Source: Pseudomonas fluorescens
GTDB lineage: Bacteria > Pseudomonadota > Gammaproteobacteria > Pseudomonadales > Pseudomonadaceae
NCBI RefSeq assembly: GCF_000802965.1
Contig: NZ_JSAK01000002.1
Coordinates: forward strand, 265,843 to 329,842
Length of the DNA stretch: 64,000 nucleotides
Direction of reading: 5' to 3'
Positions 7,385 to 14,454 of the stretch are shown here, one piece after another; position 1 is the stretch's first letter; each line of letters begins with the position of its first letter. Made by a program: the position numbers and the translations under genes. The notes under the pieces were generated by a model, which had not been told where the DNA came from, did not search any database, and saw only the letters and a program-made list of their open reading frames with translations.

Positions 7385-9730
7385 TTACTGTGCGGCCACG
7401 GTCCCGGCCTTCTCATCCTGCTCGCGTATTGTTTGCGCCTGATACTGCGGATCGGACGTGATCTGCTGTTCAGTGAAAGGCAACACACTCAGCTGCTTCT
7501 TCGAAAATGCCAGCGTCTGATCCCGGGAATACTTCGAGGACGGGTCACTGGACAGCGAGAACGCCAGCAACCCTTTAGCCTGCGGGCCTTTCTCATCGAA
7601 CGTCACCACTTGCAAATAGCTTGTTCCGCTGACGACTTCGCGCTTGCCGTCGGATCGAGGCACGCTCTGAATCGCGTTGTAGACGCCCAGCGCACCCGGA
7701 CCACCATGAATCGGGGTTTGCTGACCACCACTGCTGACCACCTGAATATCACCCCAGCGGCTGCTCTTCTTCAGCCCTGATGCATTGACCCGCTCTACCG
7801 AGGCCAGCATCGCCTGACGAAGCGCGGTCGCCACTTCCGGACGATCTACCGCGAGGCCACGCGGGGTATGCTGCGGGTCTTGCGGATCAAACGGGACGCG
7901 CCAGACGTCGGGCGCCTGTTCCAATGGTTCCATCACATTCTGGAAGTGCACAAAGCCCAGACCGCTGTCCAGATTCGCCTTGCGATCCCAGGCCTTGAGG
8001 CTGGCACACAACGGCGCCAGGGTTTTTCCATCGCCCCCCAGGCCATCCGCGCAGAATTGCAGCAGATCCGGCATGACTTGCGCCGCCTGATACACCTGAT
8101 CGTCCATCACCATGTGTTGCAGATCCACCGCCGCGATCGCGCCAGCCTTGGTCAGCGAGCTCAAACGATCCAGGGCAAAACGCGAGCGCAGGCCCAACGG
8201 CTGGCTGTCCTGACTGATCAGCGGCGAGAAACCGGTGAGTGGCTGCGCCGGGTTGGCCATCCACGCCGAATCGTTGGAGTGCTGCACAAAATCCTTGCGC
8301 AACAGCTGTGGCAACTTGTCCGCTGCATAAATGCCTTTCTGCGCGGCTTGAGGGTCGATGTCCCAGGCGCAGGCGCTGTTCGAGCCGTCGAGGACGATCA
8401 ACTGCAAGCCAATTCGCGGATCGCTGCACTGCGCGAGCTTCTCGGCACTGACGTTCGGCACCACCGAAAGGTTCATGTACAGCGTTTGCCCCTGATCGTC
8501 CGCCGCCAGGGTGTTCACCCACGGGATACCCTGGATTTTGTGCACCGAATCCTGGAATGCCTTGAGGCTGCCGGCTCGATTCATGGCGTACCACTGCTGC
8601 AAGACCCGGTCATTGTCCAGATTGGCGTCGCGCAAGCTGTAGGCAAACTGGTTATCCCAATCCAGTTTTCCGGGCCACTGCACGATCGGGCCGAATTGAG
8701 AGCTGTAGACCACATGGGAAACGGCTTTGACCGAACCATCGGGCTGCTTCATATCAACCGTCAGGGTTTGCTTCTGCAGGGGCAAAGACTTGCCATCGAG
8801 CACGTAACGGGTCGGATCCTTGGGGTCCAGTTGCAGGCGATAGAGGGTGAAATGCTTGGACGAATCCACGGTGTGGGTCCAGGCCAGGTGCTGGTTGAAG
8901 CCAATATTGATCACCGGCAGGCCAGGCAATGCGGCGCCCATCACGTCCAGTTTGCCGGGAATGGTCAGGTGCATCTGATAGAAGCGCATCCCGCCCAGCC
9001 ACGGAAAATGCGGGTTGGCCAGCAACATGCCACGTCCGTTGAAAGAACGGTCGCTGCCCACCGCCACCGCGTTGCTGCCGCGATCAAGGGCGAAACGTTG
9101 CATGCGCGAAGCGGCTACCTGGAACGTTGATGGCTCGCCAGTGATGCGAGCAACCGCAGCCGGCGGTGTGGCACCCGCCAAGGCTTCGGCGAACTGCCCA
9201 ACCCCGCCTTCGACCAACAGACGACGAGTCAGCTTGACCAGATCCGTCGCAGTGATTTCACGCACCCAGTCGCCCTGGCACTGCTGCGGCAAACCCTCGG
9301 CCCGACGCTCTGTCAGCAAGCGGTTATAGCCAGCCACGTAGCCTTCAACCAGCTCACGCACTTCGGGGGTTTGCGCTTGCCAGAATGCGTCAACGGCCTG
9401 CGGGGTGTTCAACCAATTGAAAAACAGATCGCTGACGCGGTTTTCGCGCTCCTCGACAGTGAACTGGTCCGGGCCGAAAAACCGTGAGCGCTGACCGTTC
9501 ACCGTAACAATCTCGTTAGCCAACAAACACAGGTTATCCTGAGCGTAGGCATAGCCGATTCCGTAACCGAGCCCGCGTTCGTTTTCGGCACGAATATGCG
9601 GCACGCCGAAACTGGTCCGGCGGATATCGGCACTCGCCTGCTCCGGCTGATTGCGCGCATTCGCCGCAAGACTCAGCCCCAGAAACAGACCCGCCAGGCT
9701 CATCCTGGTCAATTGGCTGGAAATAATCAC
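7385..9730 (-). CDS. pvdQ: PvdQ, periplasmic Ntn-hydrolase acylase (pyoverdine maturation / AHL acylase)
   Basis: Removes the fatty acyl chain from the acylated pyoverdine precursor in the periplasm; the P. aeruginosa enzyme also hydrolyses long-chain acyl-homoserine lactones. The protein closely resembles PvdQ along its length: FGVPHIRAENERGLGYGIGY near the N-terminus, LTRRLLVEGGVGQFA, and LLANPHFPW. GSNAVAVG places the nucleophile Ser at about 219, where the precursor is cut into alpha and beta chains. GTG 9730 is chosen because AGGAG lies 5 nt upstream and it directly starts a signal peptide (SLAGLFLGLSLAANA). An in-frame ATG at 9778 would add 16 residues before the signal. Length is then 781 residues, against 762 in P. 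aeruginosa. pvdA and the peptide synthetases are not nearby. A PvdS-type promoter candidate lies 70 nt upstream. Confidence 0.93.
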   Translation of the reverse strand: MIISSQLTRMSLAGLFLGLSLAANARNQPEQASADIRRTSFGVPHIRAENERGLGYGIGYAYAQDNLCLLANEIVTVNGQRSRFFGPDQFTVEERENRVSDLFFNWLNTPQAVDAFWQAQTPEVRELVEGYVAGYNRLLTERRAEGLPQQCQGDWVREITATDLVKLTRRLLVEGGVGQFAEALAGATPPAAVARITGEPSTFQVAASRMQRFALDRGSNAVAVGSDRSFNGRGMLLANPHFPWLGGMRFYQMHLTIPGKLDVMGAALPGLPVINIGFNQHLAWTHTVDSSKHFTLYRLQLDPKDPTRYVLDGKSLPLQKQTLTVDMKQPDGSVKAVSHVVYSSQFGPIVQWPGKLDWDNQFAYSLRDANLDNDRVLQQWYAMNRAGSLKAFQDSVHKIQGIPWVNTLAADDQGQTLYMNLSVVPNVSAEKLAQCSDPRIGLQLIVLDGSNSACAWDIDPQAAQKGIYAADKLPQLLRKDFVQHSNDSAWMANPAQPLTGFSPLISQDSQPLGLRSRFALDRLSSLTKAGAIAAVDLQHMVMDDQVYQAAQVMPDLLQFCADGLGGDGKTLAPLCASLKAWDRKANLDSGLGFVHFQNVMEPLEQAPDVWRVPFDPQDPQHTPRGLAVDRPEVATALRQAMLASVERVNASGLKKSSRWGDIQVVSSGGQQTPIHGGPGALGVYNAIQSVPRSDGKREVVSGTSYLQVVTFDEKGPQAKGLLAFSLSSDPSSKYSRDQTLAFSKKQLSVLPFTEQQITSDPQYQAQTIREQDEKAGTVAAQ

Positions 9731-9799
9731 ACTCGCTCCTGATCGAAAAACGATGGTCACAGTTCTGCGTACTGACACGCACTGCGCATCCTTTTAGGG

Positions 9800-9824
9800 A
9801 CGAAGCACACGGAAAAAATTTAGG
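9800..9824 (-). promoter_or_regulatory. Candidate PvdS iron-starvation promoter for pvdQ
   Basis: On the - strand CCTAAAT is followed 15 nt later by CGT. The known PvdS promoter has TAAAT and CGT spaced 16-17, so this match is one base short. It is correctly placed, about 70 nt before the pvdQ GTG, and pvdQ is PvdS-controlled in P. aeruginosa. Confidence 0.45.
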
Positions 9825-9978
9825 AGACAGGAGCGCCATTCTGCGGCGTCTGACAGGTTGGTCACGCAATGATGACGAAATTTCTACATTTAAATCTTCA
9901 TGATTTGCGTGGCTCATACGTCTTGTTACGTAAGAGCGCCCAATTTTTTCTGATCAGGCTCGGAAAAGGAGTTTTGCC

Positions 9979-10350
9979 ATGTACAACTCGCAACTGCCAA
10001 CGGACGGTAGCAACGCGCCAAAGAGCCCTTCCATTGGGGTCGGTGTTTTTGACCAGCGTACCGAGCGCCACGGTAACGAGCGGATCCGCTTCCTGCTCAA
10101 AAGCTTTGGCCTGCGAACCAGCCTGATTCGTCTTAAAGTCATCGACGCCTTGCTGACGGCCGCTGAAAGCGACCGCAGCCTGGGCGTGCGCGGCGTGCAC
10201 ACTCAGTTGCTGGAGCTGGATATTCCCCTGTCCTTCCTGAGTGTGCGCGAAGTGTTGAAACGCCTGTGCAGCGAAGGCGTGATTGTCCTCAATCCGGACA
10301 AAAGCTACAGCCTCGACCCACGGGCCGCTGCCATGCTGCAACATCACTGA
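9979..10350 (+). CDS. Fur-like winged-helix regulator, PA2384-like
   Basis: A 123-residue protein with a single DNA-binding-type domain. GLRTSLIRLKVIDALL followed by LGVRGVHTQL and FLSVREVLKRLCSEGVI has the spacing of the Fur N-terminal winged helix. The C-terminal metal-binding and dimerisation half of Fur is missing, as are HHDH-type metal ligands. P. aeruginosa PA2384, next to pvdQ, was described as a Fur-like regulator responding to iron limitation. The same position beside pvdQ makes this its likely counterpart. ATG 9979 has AAGGAG 8 nt upstream. The 250-nt gap to divergent pvdQ must hold both promoters. The fold is fairly clear; the DNA targets are unknown. Confidence 0.7.
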   Translation: MYNSQLPTDGSNAPKSPSIGVGVFDQRTERHGNERIRFLLKSFGLRTSLIRLKVIDALLTAAESDRSLGVRGVHTQLLELDIPLSFLSVREVLKRLCSEGVIVLNPDKSYSLDPRAAAMLQHH

Positions 10351-10379
10351 TCAAGCCCTGGCTATTGCTCAGGGCTTGA
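10351..10379. terminator. Hairpin between two convergent small genes
   Basis: TCAAGCCCTG (10351-10360) and CAGGGCTTGA (10370-10379) form a perfect 10-bp stem with a 9-nt loop. It overlaps the 3' end of the small membrane-protein gene and starts right after the Fur-like stop. No T-run. Confidence 0.5.
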
Positions 10380-10557
10380 CCTTGCGGCGCATCACGCCAT
10401 TGACGACGACCACGACCACCGCCACGCCAATGGCGATGTACTGGAACAGTTTTTCGCTGATGACGCCGGCGTTCTGCAAATACGACAGGCCAAACATGAT
10501 CCCCAGCACCACGAGGGAGATCAGAATCGAGTATTTCAAACGTTGCGACTGGGTCAT
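10369..10557 (-). CDS. Small two-helix inner-membrane protein
   Basis: A 62-residue protein of unknown function. A short basic N-terminus is followed by two hydrophobic stretches, roughly YSILISLVVLGIMFGLSYL and YIAIGVAVVVVVVNGV, and a basic RRKVKP tail. This predicts a hairpin in the inner membrane with both ends in the cytoplasm. A frame opens at 10617, but ATG 10557 has AGGAA 7 nt upstream and gives a compact protein; an ATG two codons earlier is also possible. Small proteins of this type are common in Pseudomonas genomes, and I do not recognise a named family. It is convergent with the Fur-like gene. Confidence 0.65.
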   Translation of the reverse strand: MTQSQRLKYSILISLVVLGIMFGLSYLQNAGVISEKLFQYIAIGVAVVVVVVNGVMRRKVKP

Positions 10558-10616
10558 TAGCATTTCCTGAATGTAAGCCTGAACCTGAATAAATGTACCC
10601 GATTGAATGCCAAACA

Positions 10617-10648
10617 CTGTGGCGAGGGAGCACGCTCCCTCGCCACAG
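10617..10648. repeat. Single REP hairpin (GTGGCGAGGGAGC type)
   Basis: CTGTGGCGAGGGAGC and GCTCCCTCGCCACAG are near-perfect 15-nt arms around two bases. It is the short form of the paired elements at 37389, 42491, 47284 and 57768. Confidence 0.85.
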
Positions 10649-10887
10649 GTTGATCAGCGATGCAATCGGAGGCTCATGTTACAGCCGATGAAGCTTTTTG
10701 GCTTCACTACGGCAATAGCCCCGCCAAGCTGACAATCTTGTCATGTCCCCCTCATCTGCCTGACAGCTTTGATCTACGATGATAGAGCTGCACGGTTCTG
10801 TATCACTTCGAAACACTCCTTGAATGTCTGGCTGGCAAAACCGGTCAGAATGCTTTTTTTCGCCCGCAATCCGAGACCCATTCCGAC

Positions 10888-11334
10888 ATGCGAACCTCTC
10901 TGCGTCTAACCGTCCTGAGCGCCCTGTTCATTTCATCCCTGGCCCAGGCCGCCGACCTGATCCCCATCGAAGTCCACCGCGACGCCAATTGCGGTTGCTG
11001 CAAAAAGTGGATCAGCCACCTGGAAGCCAATGGTTTCAAGGTCGAAGACCACGTCGAAACCAACATGAGCGAATTCAAGCAACAACACGGCGTGCCACCG
11101 CGCCTGGCGTCCTGCCATACCGGTTTGATCAACGGTAAATTCGTCGAAGGCCATGTTCCGGCCGATCAGGTATTGGCGCTGAGCAAGCGCAATGACCTGT
11201 TGGGCGTCGCCGCTCCAGGCATGCCAATGGGTTCGCCCGGCATGGAAATGGACGGCATGAGCGACGCCTATCAAGTGATCGGCCTGAAAAAGGACGGCAC
11301 GGATGTCGTGGTGGCGGACTACCCCGCCCATTGA
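10888..11334 (+). CDS. Exported DUF411 metal-binding protein
   Basis: A periplasmic protein of 148 residues. The signal peptide ends near residue 21 (SLAQA|ADL). The mature part begins with a thioredoxin-like strand and a Cys cluster, CGCC at residues 35-38, as in DUF411 proteins, which often sit near copper-handling genes. A Met-rich stretch (GMPMGSPGMEMDGM, about 112-125) could bind Cu(I). The stop codon overlaps the TTG start of the next gene, so the two are likely co-translated. No copper-resistance operon is in view, and the copper role is inferred from the family and the Met/Cys content. Confidence 0.8.
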   Translation: MRTSLRLTVLSALFISSLAQAADLIPIEVHRDANCGCCKKWISHLEANGFKVEDHVETNMSEFKQQHGVPPRLASCHTGLINGKFVEGHVPADQVLALSKRNDLLGVAAPGMPMGSPGMEMDGMSDAYQVIGLKKDGTDVVVADYPAH

Positions 11335-11768
11335 TTTTTGGCGCTTACCTCGGCTTGTTTCTGGCGGCTTTCGGGGCCGCGACCTTGCTGCCTCTGCAAT
11401 CCGAAGCGGTGCTGGTGGGGTTGTTGCTCAGCGGCAAGTATTGGCTGTGGTCGCTGCTGGCGGTGGCGACGCTGGGCAATGTGCTCGGCTCGCTGGTGAA
11501 CTGGTGGCTGGGGCGCGCCATCGAGCGCTTTCAGGACCGACGCTGGTTCCCGGTGAGCCCCAAGCATCTTGAAAAAGCCCGGGGTCACTATCAACGCTAT
11601 GGGCACTGGTCTTTGCTGCTGAGTTGGCTGCCGGTGATCGGCGATCCGCTGACCCTGGTGGCCGGTGTCATGCGTGAGCCGCTGGGTCGTTTCCTGCTGA
11701 TCGTGACCCTTGCCAAAGGCGCCCGCTATGGCGTGCTCGCAGCGGCTACATTGGGCTGGATGGGTTGA
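11331..11768 (+). CDS. YqaA-like (DedA/VTT-related) inner-membrane protein
   Basis: A 145-residue membrane protein with four hydrophobic stretches. It carries the conserved LPLQSEAVLVGLL and GNVLGSLVNWWLGR segments of the YqaA branch of the DedA/SNARE-associated superfamily, followed by RWFPVSP and WLPVIGDPLTLVAGV. The frame opens with TTG at 11331, overlapping the stop of the DUF411 gene (TTGA). No better start precedes the first helix, so translational coupling is likely. The molecular role of this subfamily is not established; DedA relatives act in lipid flipping or membrane homeostasis. The family call is good; the start codon is inferred. Confidence 0.75.
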   Translation: MIFGAYLGLFLAAFGAATLLPLQSEAVLVGLLLSGKYWLWSLLAVATLGNVLGSLVNWWLGRAIERFQDRRWFPVSPKHLEKARGHYQRYGHWSLLLSWLPVIGDPLTLVAGVMREPLGRFLLIVTLAKGARYGVLAAATLGWMG

Positions 11769-11851
11769 ACCAACCGTCATTGCGCTTGCCTGTTTAATGT
11801 CGCCCTAATCATGCCGATCCAGCATCGACGGATTTTCAACGGAGTTCACCT

Positions 11852-12874
11852 ATGCACCCTACCCTTTCCCGCTGGCTGCCTGGATTGCTGCTGACCGCTG
11901 CGCTGCCAGCCATCGCCGCCGAAGGCCCGGCCTATGGTCCGGAGCTGCAAGGCTTCGAATATCCCTACACGGTCAAGCATTTCGCCTTTGAGTCCCAGGG
12001 CAAATCCCTGCAAATGGGTTACATGGACGTTGCCGCCCATGGCAAGGCGAACGGGCGCAGCGTGGTGCTGATGCACGGCAAGAACTTCTGCGGTGCTACC
12101 TGGGAAACCTCGATCAAAGCCTTGAGCGACGCCGGTTACCGGGTCATTGCTCCGGACCAGATCGGTTTCTGCACCTCCAGCAAACCGGACCACTATCAGT
12201 ACACCTTCCAGCAACTGGCGAGTAACACCCAGCAACTGCTCAAAGCCCTGGGCATCCAGAAGGCCAGCCTTCTCGGGCACTCAACCGGCGGCATGCTCGC
12301 CACCCGTTATGCGCTGCAATACCCCGATCAGGTCGAGCAACTGGCCTTGGTCAACCCCATCGGCCTGGAAGACTGGAAAGCCCTCGGCGTGCCCTACCGC
12401 AGCGTCGATCAATGGTACGAACGTGAACTCAAGCTCAGCGCCGACGGCATTCGTACCTATGAACGCAACACTTATTACGGCGGCCGCTGGAAGCCCGAGT
12501 TCGATCGCTGGGTAGACATGCTCGCGGGTCTGAACAAAGGCCCGGGGCATACCCAAGTCGCGTGGAACTCGGCACTGATCTACGACATGATTTTCACCCA
12601 ACCGGTTTTTTACGAATTCCAGAACCTGAAAATGCCAACGCTGTTGCTGATCGGCACGTCCGACACTACCGCTATCGGCAGTGATATCGCATCGCCCGAG
12701 GTCAAGGCGAAAATCGGTCATTACGACGTGCTCGGCAAACAAGTGGCGAAACTCATTCCCCAGTCGACACTGGTCGAATTCCCCGGCATGGGCCACGCGC
12801 CGCAGATGGAAGAGCCGGCAGAGTTTCACAAGGCGTTGCTTGACTGGCTGAACAAAACCAATCCCGTGCATTAA
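11852..12874 (+). CDS. Exported alpha/beta-fold hydrolase
   Basis: A 340-residue serine hydrolase with a signal peptide (cleavage near AIAA|EGP, about residue 23). The oxyanion region VVLMHGKNFCGATW is at 71-84. The nucleophile elbow GHSTGG places Ser144, with a late acid in the LLLIGTSDTT region and His in FPGMGHAPQMEEP. This arrangement is typical of the periplasmic epoxide-hydrolase/haloperoxidase-like subgroup. The substrate cannot be told from sequence. AACGGAG lies upstream of ATG 11852. The dehydrogenase gene follows after 13 nt, so the two probably form a small operon. Confidence 0.82.
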   Translation: MHPTLSRWLPGLLLTAALPAIAAEGPAYGPELQGFEYPYTVKHFAFESQGKSLQMGYMDVAAHGKANGRSVVLMHGKNFCGATWETSIKALSDAGYRVIAPDQIGFCTSSKPDHYQYTFQQLASNTQQLLKALGIQKASLLGHSTGGMLATRYALQYPDQVEQLALVNPIGLEDWKALGVPYRSVDQWYERELKLSADGIRTYERNTYYGGRWKPEFDRWVDMLAGLNKGPGHTQVAWNSALIYDMIFTQPVFYEFQNLKMPTLLLIGTSDTTAIGSDIASPEVKAKIGHYDVLGKQVAKLIPQSTLVEFPGMGHAPQMEEPAEFHKALLDWLNKTNPVH

Positions 12875-12887
12875 TGAGGTAAGGCTG

Positions 12888-13841
12888 ATGGCGGTGCAGA
12901 TCGCAGTAATTGACGATTGGCAGGATGTGGCGCGTAACGTGGTCGACTGGTCGTTGCTGGACGACATCGGCCAGGTGAGTTTCGTCCATGACTACCCCGC
13001 CGACAACGAAACCCTGGCCCAGCGCCTCGGGGCCTTCGAAGTGATCTGCGTAATGCGCGAGCGCACCCGGTTCGATGCGGACCTGCTGGGGCGACTGCCG
13101 AACCTCAAGCTGCTGGTGACCGGCGGCATGCGCAACGCTGCACTGGACTTCAAAGCCGCCGCCGCGCTGGGCATTCAAGTGTGTGGCACCGACAGCTATA
13201 AACACGCCGCCCCGGAACTGACCTGGGCGCTGATCATGGCCGCCACCCGCAATCTTGTGGCGGAGGCCAACGCCTTGCGGTCAGGTGTCTGGCAACAAGG
13301 GCTGGGGGGCGACTTGCATGGCAAGACCCTGGCGATCCTCGGCCTGGGCAGCATCGGCCAGCGTGTTGCACAGTTCGGCCAGGTGTTCGGCATGCGCGTG
13401 ATCGCCTGGAGCGAAAACCTCACGGCTGAACGGGCGGCCGAGTTCGGTGTGACCTATGTCAGCAAGCAGGAACTGTTCGAACAGGCCGATGTGTTGTCGG
13501 TGCACCTGGTGCTCAGCGACCGCTCCCGCGGGCTGGTTGATGCCGAGGCACTGGGCTGGATGAAGCCCACGGCGCTGCTGGTCAACACCGCGCGCGGGCC
13601 GATTGTCGATGAAGCGGCATTGATCAAGGCATTGCAGAAACGACGCTTGGCGGGCGCGGCGCTGGATGTGTTCGATGTCGAGCCGTTACCGCCCCAACAT
13701 CCATTCCGCACGCTGGAGAACGTGCTGGCCACGCCGCACGTCGGGTATGTCAGCCAGCAGAACTATCACTTGTTCTTCTCTCAAATGATTGAGGACATTC
13801 AGGCCTGGGCCGCCGGGCAGCCGATCCGTCTGCTGACCTGA
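12888..13841 (+). CDS. D-2-hydroxyacid dehydrogenase (PGDH-like)
   Basis: A 317-residue NAD(P)-dependent D-isomer-specific 2-hydroxyacid dehydrogenase; cytoplasmic. The Rossmann motif GLGSIG is at 152-157. The active-site Arg lies in VNTARGPIVDE, the Glu in LDVFDVEPLP and the His in ATPHVGYVS, all intact. The sequence is closest to the unassigned glyoxylate/phosphoglycerate-like dehydrogenases, so the substrate is open. It follows the exported hydrolase by 13 nt, with GAGGTAAGG before the ATG. Confidence 0.85.
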   Translation: MAVQIAVIDDWQDVARNVVDWSLLDDIGQVSFVHDYPADNETLAQRLGAFEVICVMRERTRFDADLLGRLPNLKLLVTGGMRNAALDFKAAAALGIQVCGTDSYKHAAPELTWALIMAATRNLVAEANALRSGVWQQGLGGDLHGKTLAILGLGSIGQRVAQFGQVFGMRVIAWSENLTAERAAEFGVTYVSKQELFEQADVLSVHLVLSDRSRGLVDAEALGWMKPTALLVNTARGPIVDEAALIKALQKRRLAGAALDVFDVEPLPPQHPFRTLENVLATPHVGYVSQQNYHLFFSQMIEDIQAWAAGQPIRLLT

Positions 13842-13854
13842 CGACCCCTTCCCT

Positions 13855-13955
13855 TGTAGGAGCTGTCGAGTGAAACGAGGCTGCGATCTTTTGATCTTGC
13901 TCTTAAACATCAAAGTCAAAAGATCGCAGCCTCGTTTCACTCGACAGATCCTACA
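13855..13955. repeat. REPIN-like inverted repeat (TGTAGGAGCTGTCGAG variant)
   Basis: Long arms running from TGTAGGAGCTGTCGAG through GAGGCTGCGATCTTTTGA are repeated in inverted order and end in TCCTACA. The central GGCTGCGATCTTTTGA segment is shared with the elements at 26331, 39904, 44025 and 44934, while the outer arm is different. Confidence 0.85.
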
Positions 13956-13993
13956 GGTTCCACAGGCTCCCACATTTGCACCAGCCCGATTAA

Positions 13994-14010
13994 TGCACCG
14001 CAACGGTGCA
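13994..14010. promoter_or_regulatory. NtrC-type enhancer box 1
   Basis: TGCACC-GCAAC-GGTGCA is a perfect match to the NtrC consensus TGCACC-N5-GGTGCA. It lies inside a 10-bp perfect palindrome (TAATGCACCG / CGGTGCATTA). A plain terminator hairpin for the upstream dehydrogenase is the alternative, but no T-run follows. Confidence 0.55.
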
Positions 14011-14081
14011 TTACAACTGTTCACCCACGCACACTGATGTGACAGTTCCGCCTCTTTTTCAGCCATTTTCATAAAAAAAAC

Positions 14082-14098
14082 TGCACTTCGTCGGTGCG
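14082..14098. promoter_or_regulatory. NtrC-type enhancer box 2
   Basis: TGCACT-TCGTC-GGTGCG matches TGCACC-N5-GGTGCA at 10 of 12 positions and lies 88 nt downstream of box 1. Paired upstream boxes are typical of NtrC-controlled promoters. Confidence 0.45.
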
Positions 14099-14291
14099 AT
14101 TGCCCTCCAATCCGGCACGCCCGTACCTCGTTAAACCGATTGTCGAACAATTTTGCCATCCGAGCTTTACCGCTCTAACTTCTGGCCTAGACTCAGTTTC
14201 GCGGGGTAAAACCGGCTGGTCACAAAGTGGAAAAATAATCGAAACTTTTGCTCCGCGTGATCGGTCGACTGAAAGGCAGGTGTGTTGCGAC

Positions 14292-14307
14292 TGGTGCAAT
14301 CTTTGCA
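14292..14307 (+). promoter_or_regulatory. Sigma-54-like promoter for glgA
   Basis: TGGTGCAATCTTTGCA has GG and GC exactly 10 nt apart and a perfect TTGCA half, against the consensus TGGCACG-N4-TTGCA. It lies about 200-300 nt downstream of the two NtrC-like boxes and about 150 nt upstream of the glgA ATG. Confidence 0.5.
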
Positions 14308-14454
14308 ATGGCTCATCCACCCAATCTGCTTCAGCGCATTTGGGCAGCGCTTTGCTCACCGATGCGTAGCGCTTTTGCGCCCGGCCACAGGAATTGGCCA
14401 CGAAACACCGTTTGCCAGACCTAAAGAATTAGATCAACAACACGGGAGATTCAT

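Larger units (their letters stand above)
13956..14454. other. Long glgA leader/control region without a gene
   Basis: About 500 nt with no convincing coding frame. It contains a perfect 10-bp inverted repeat (13991-14013) and two NtrC-box-like sites. A sigma-54-like promoter match lies at 14292-14307, about 150 nt before glgA. Confidence 0.7.

Noticed and set aside
7868..9130. Long open frame of 420 codons on the + strand
   Set aside because: It is the mirror of pvdQ, whose - strand frame has full-length family similarity. The + frame has no recognisable motif.
9870..9925. TAAAT near 9890 as a PvdS box for the Fur-like gene
   Set aside because: The CGT motifs downstream are 12 and 23 nt away, neither fitting the 16-17 spacing.
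14113..14128. Second sigma-54-like match (GGCACGCCCGTACC)
   Set aside because: The -12 GC is CC, and it lies only about 15 nt after NtrC box 2, too close for an enhancer.
14094..14369. 91-codon frame in the glgA leader
   Set aside because: GTG start without a ribosome site, no family resemblance, and it overlaps the candidate control sites.
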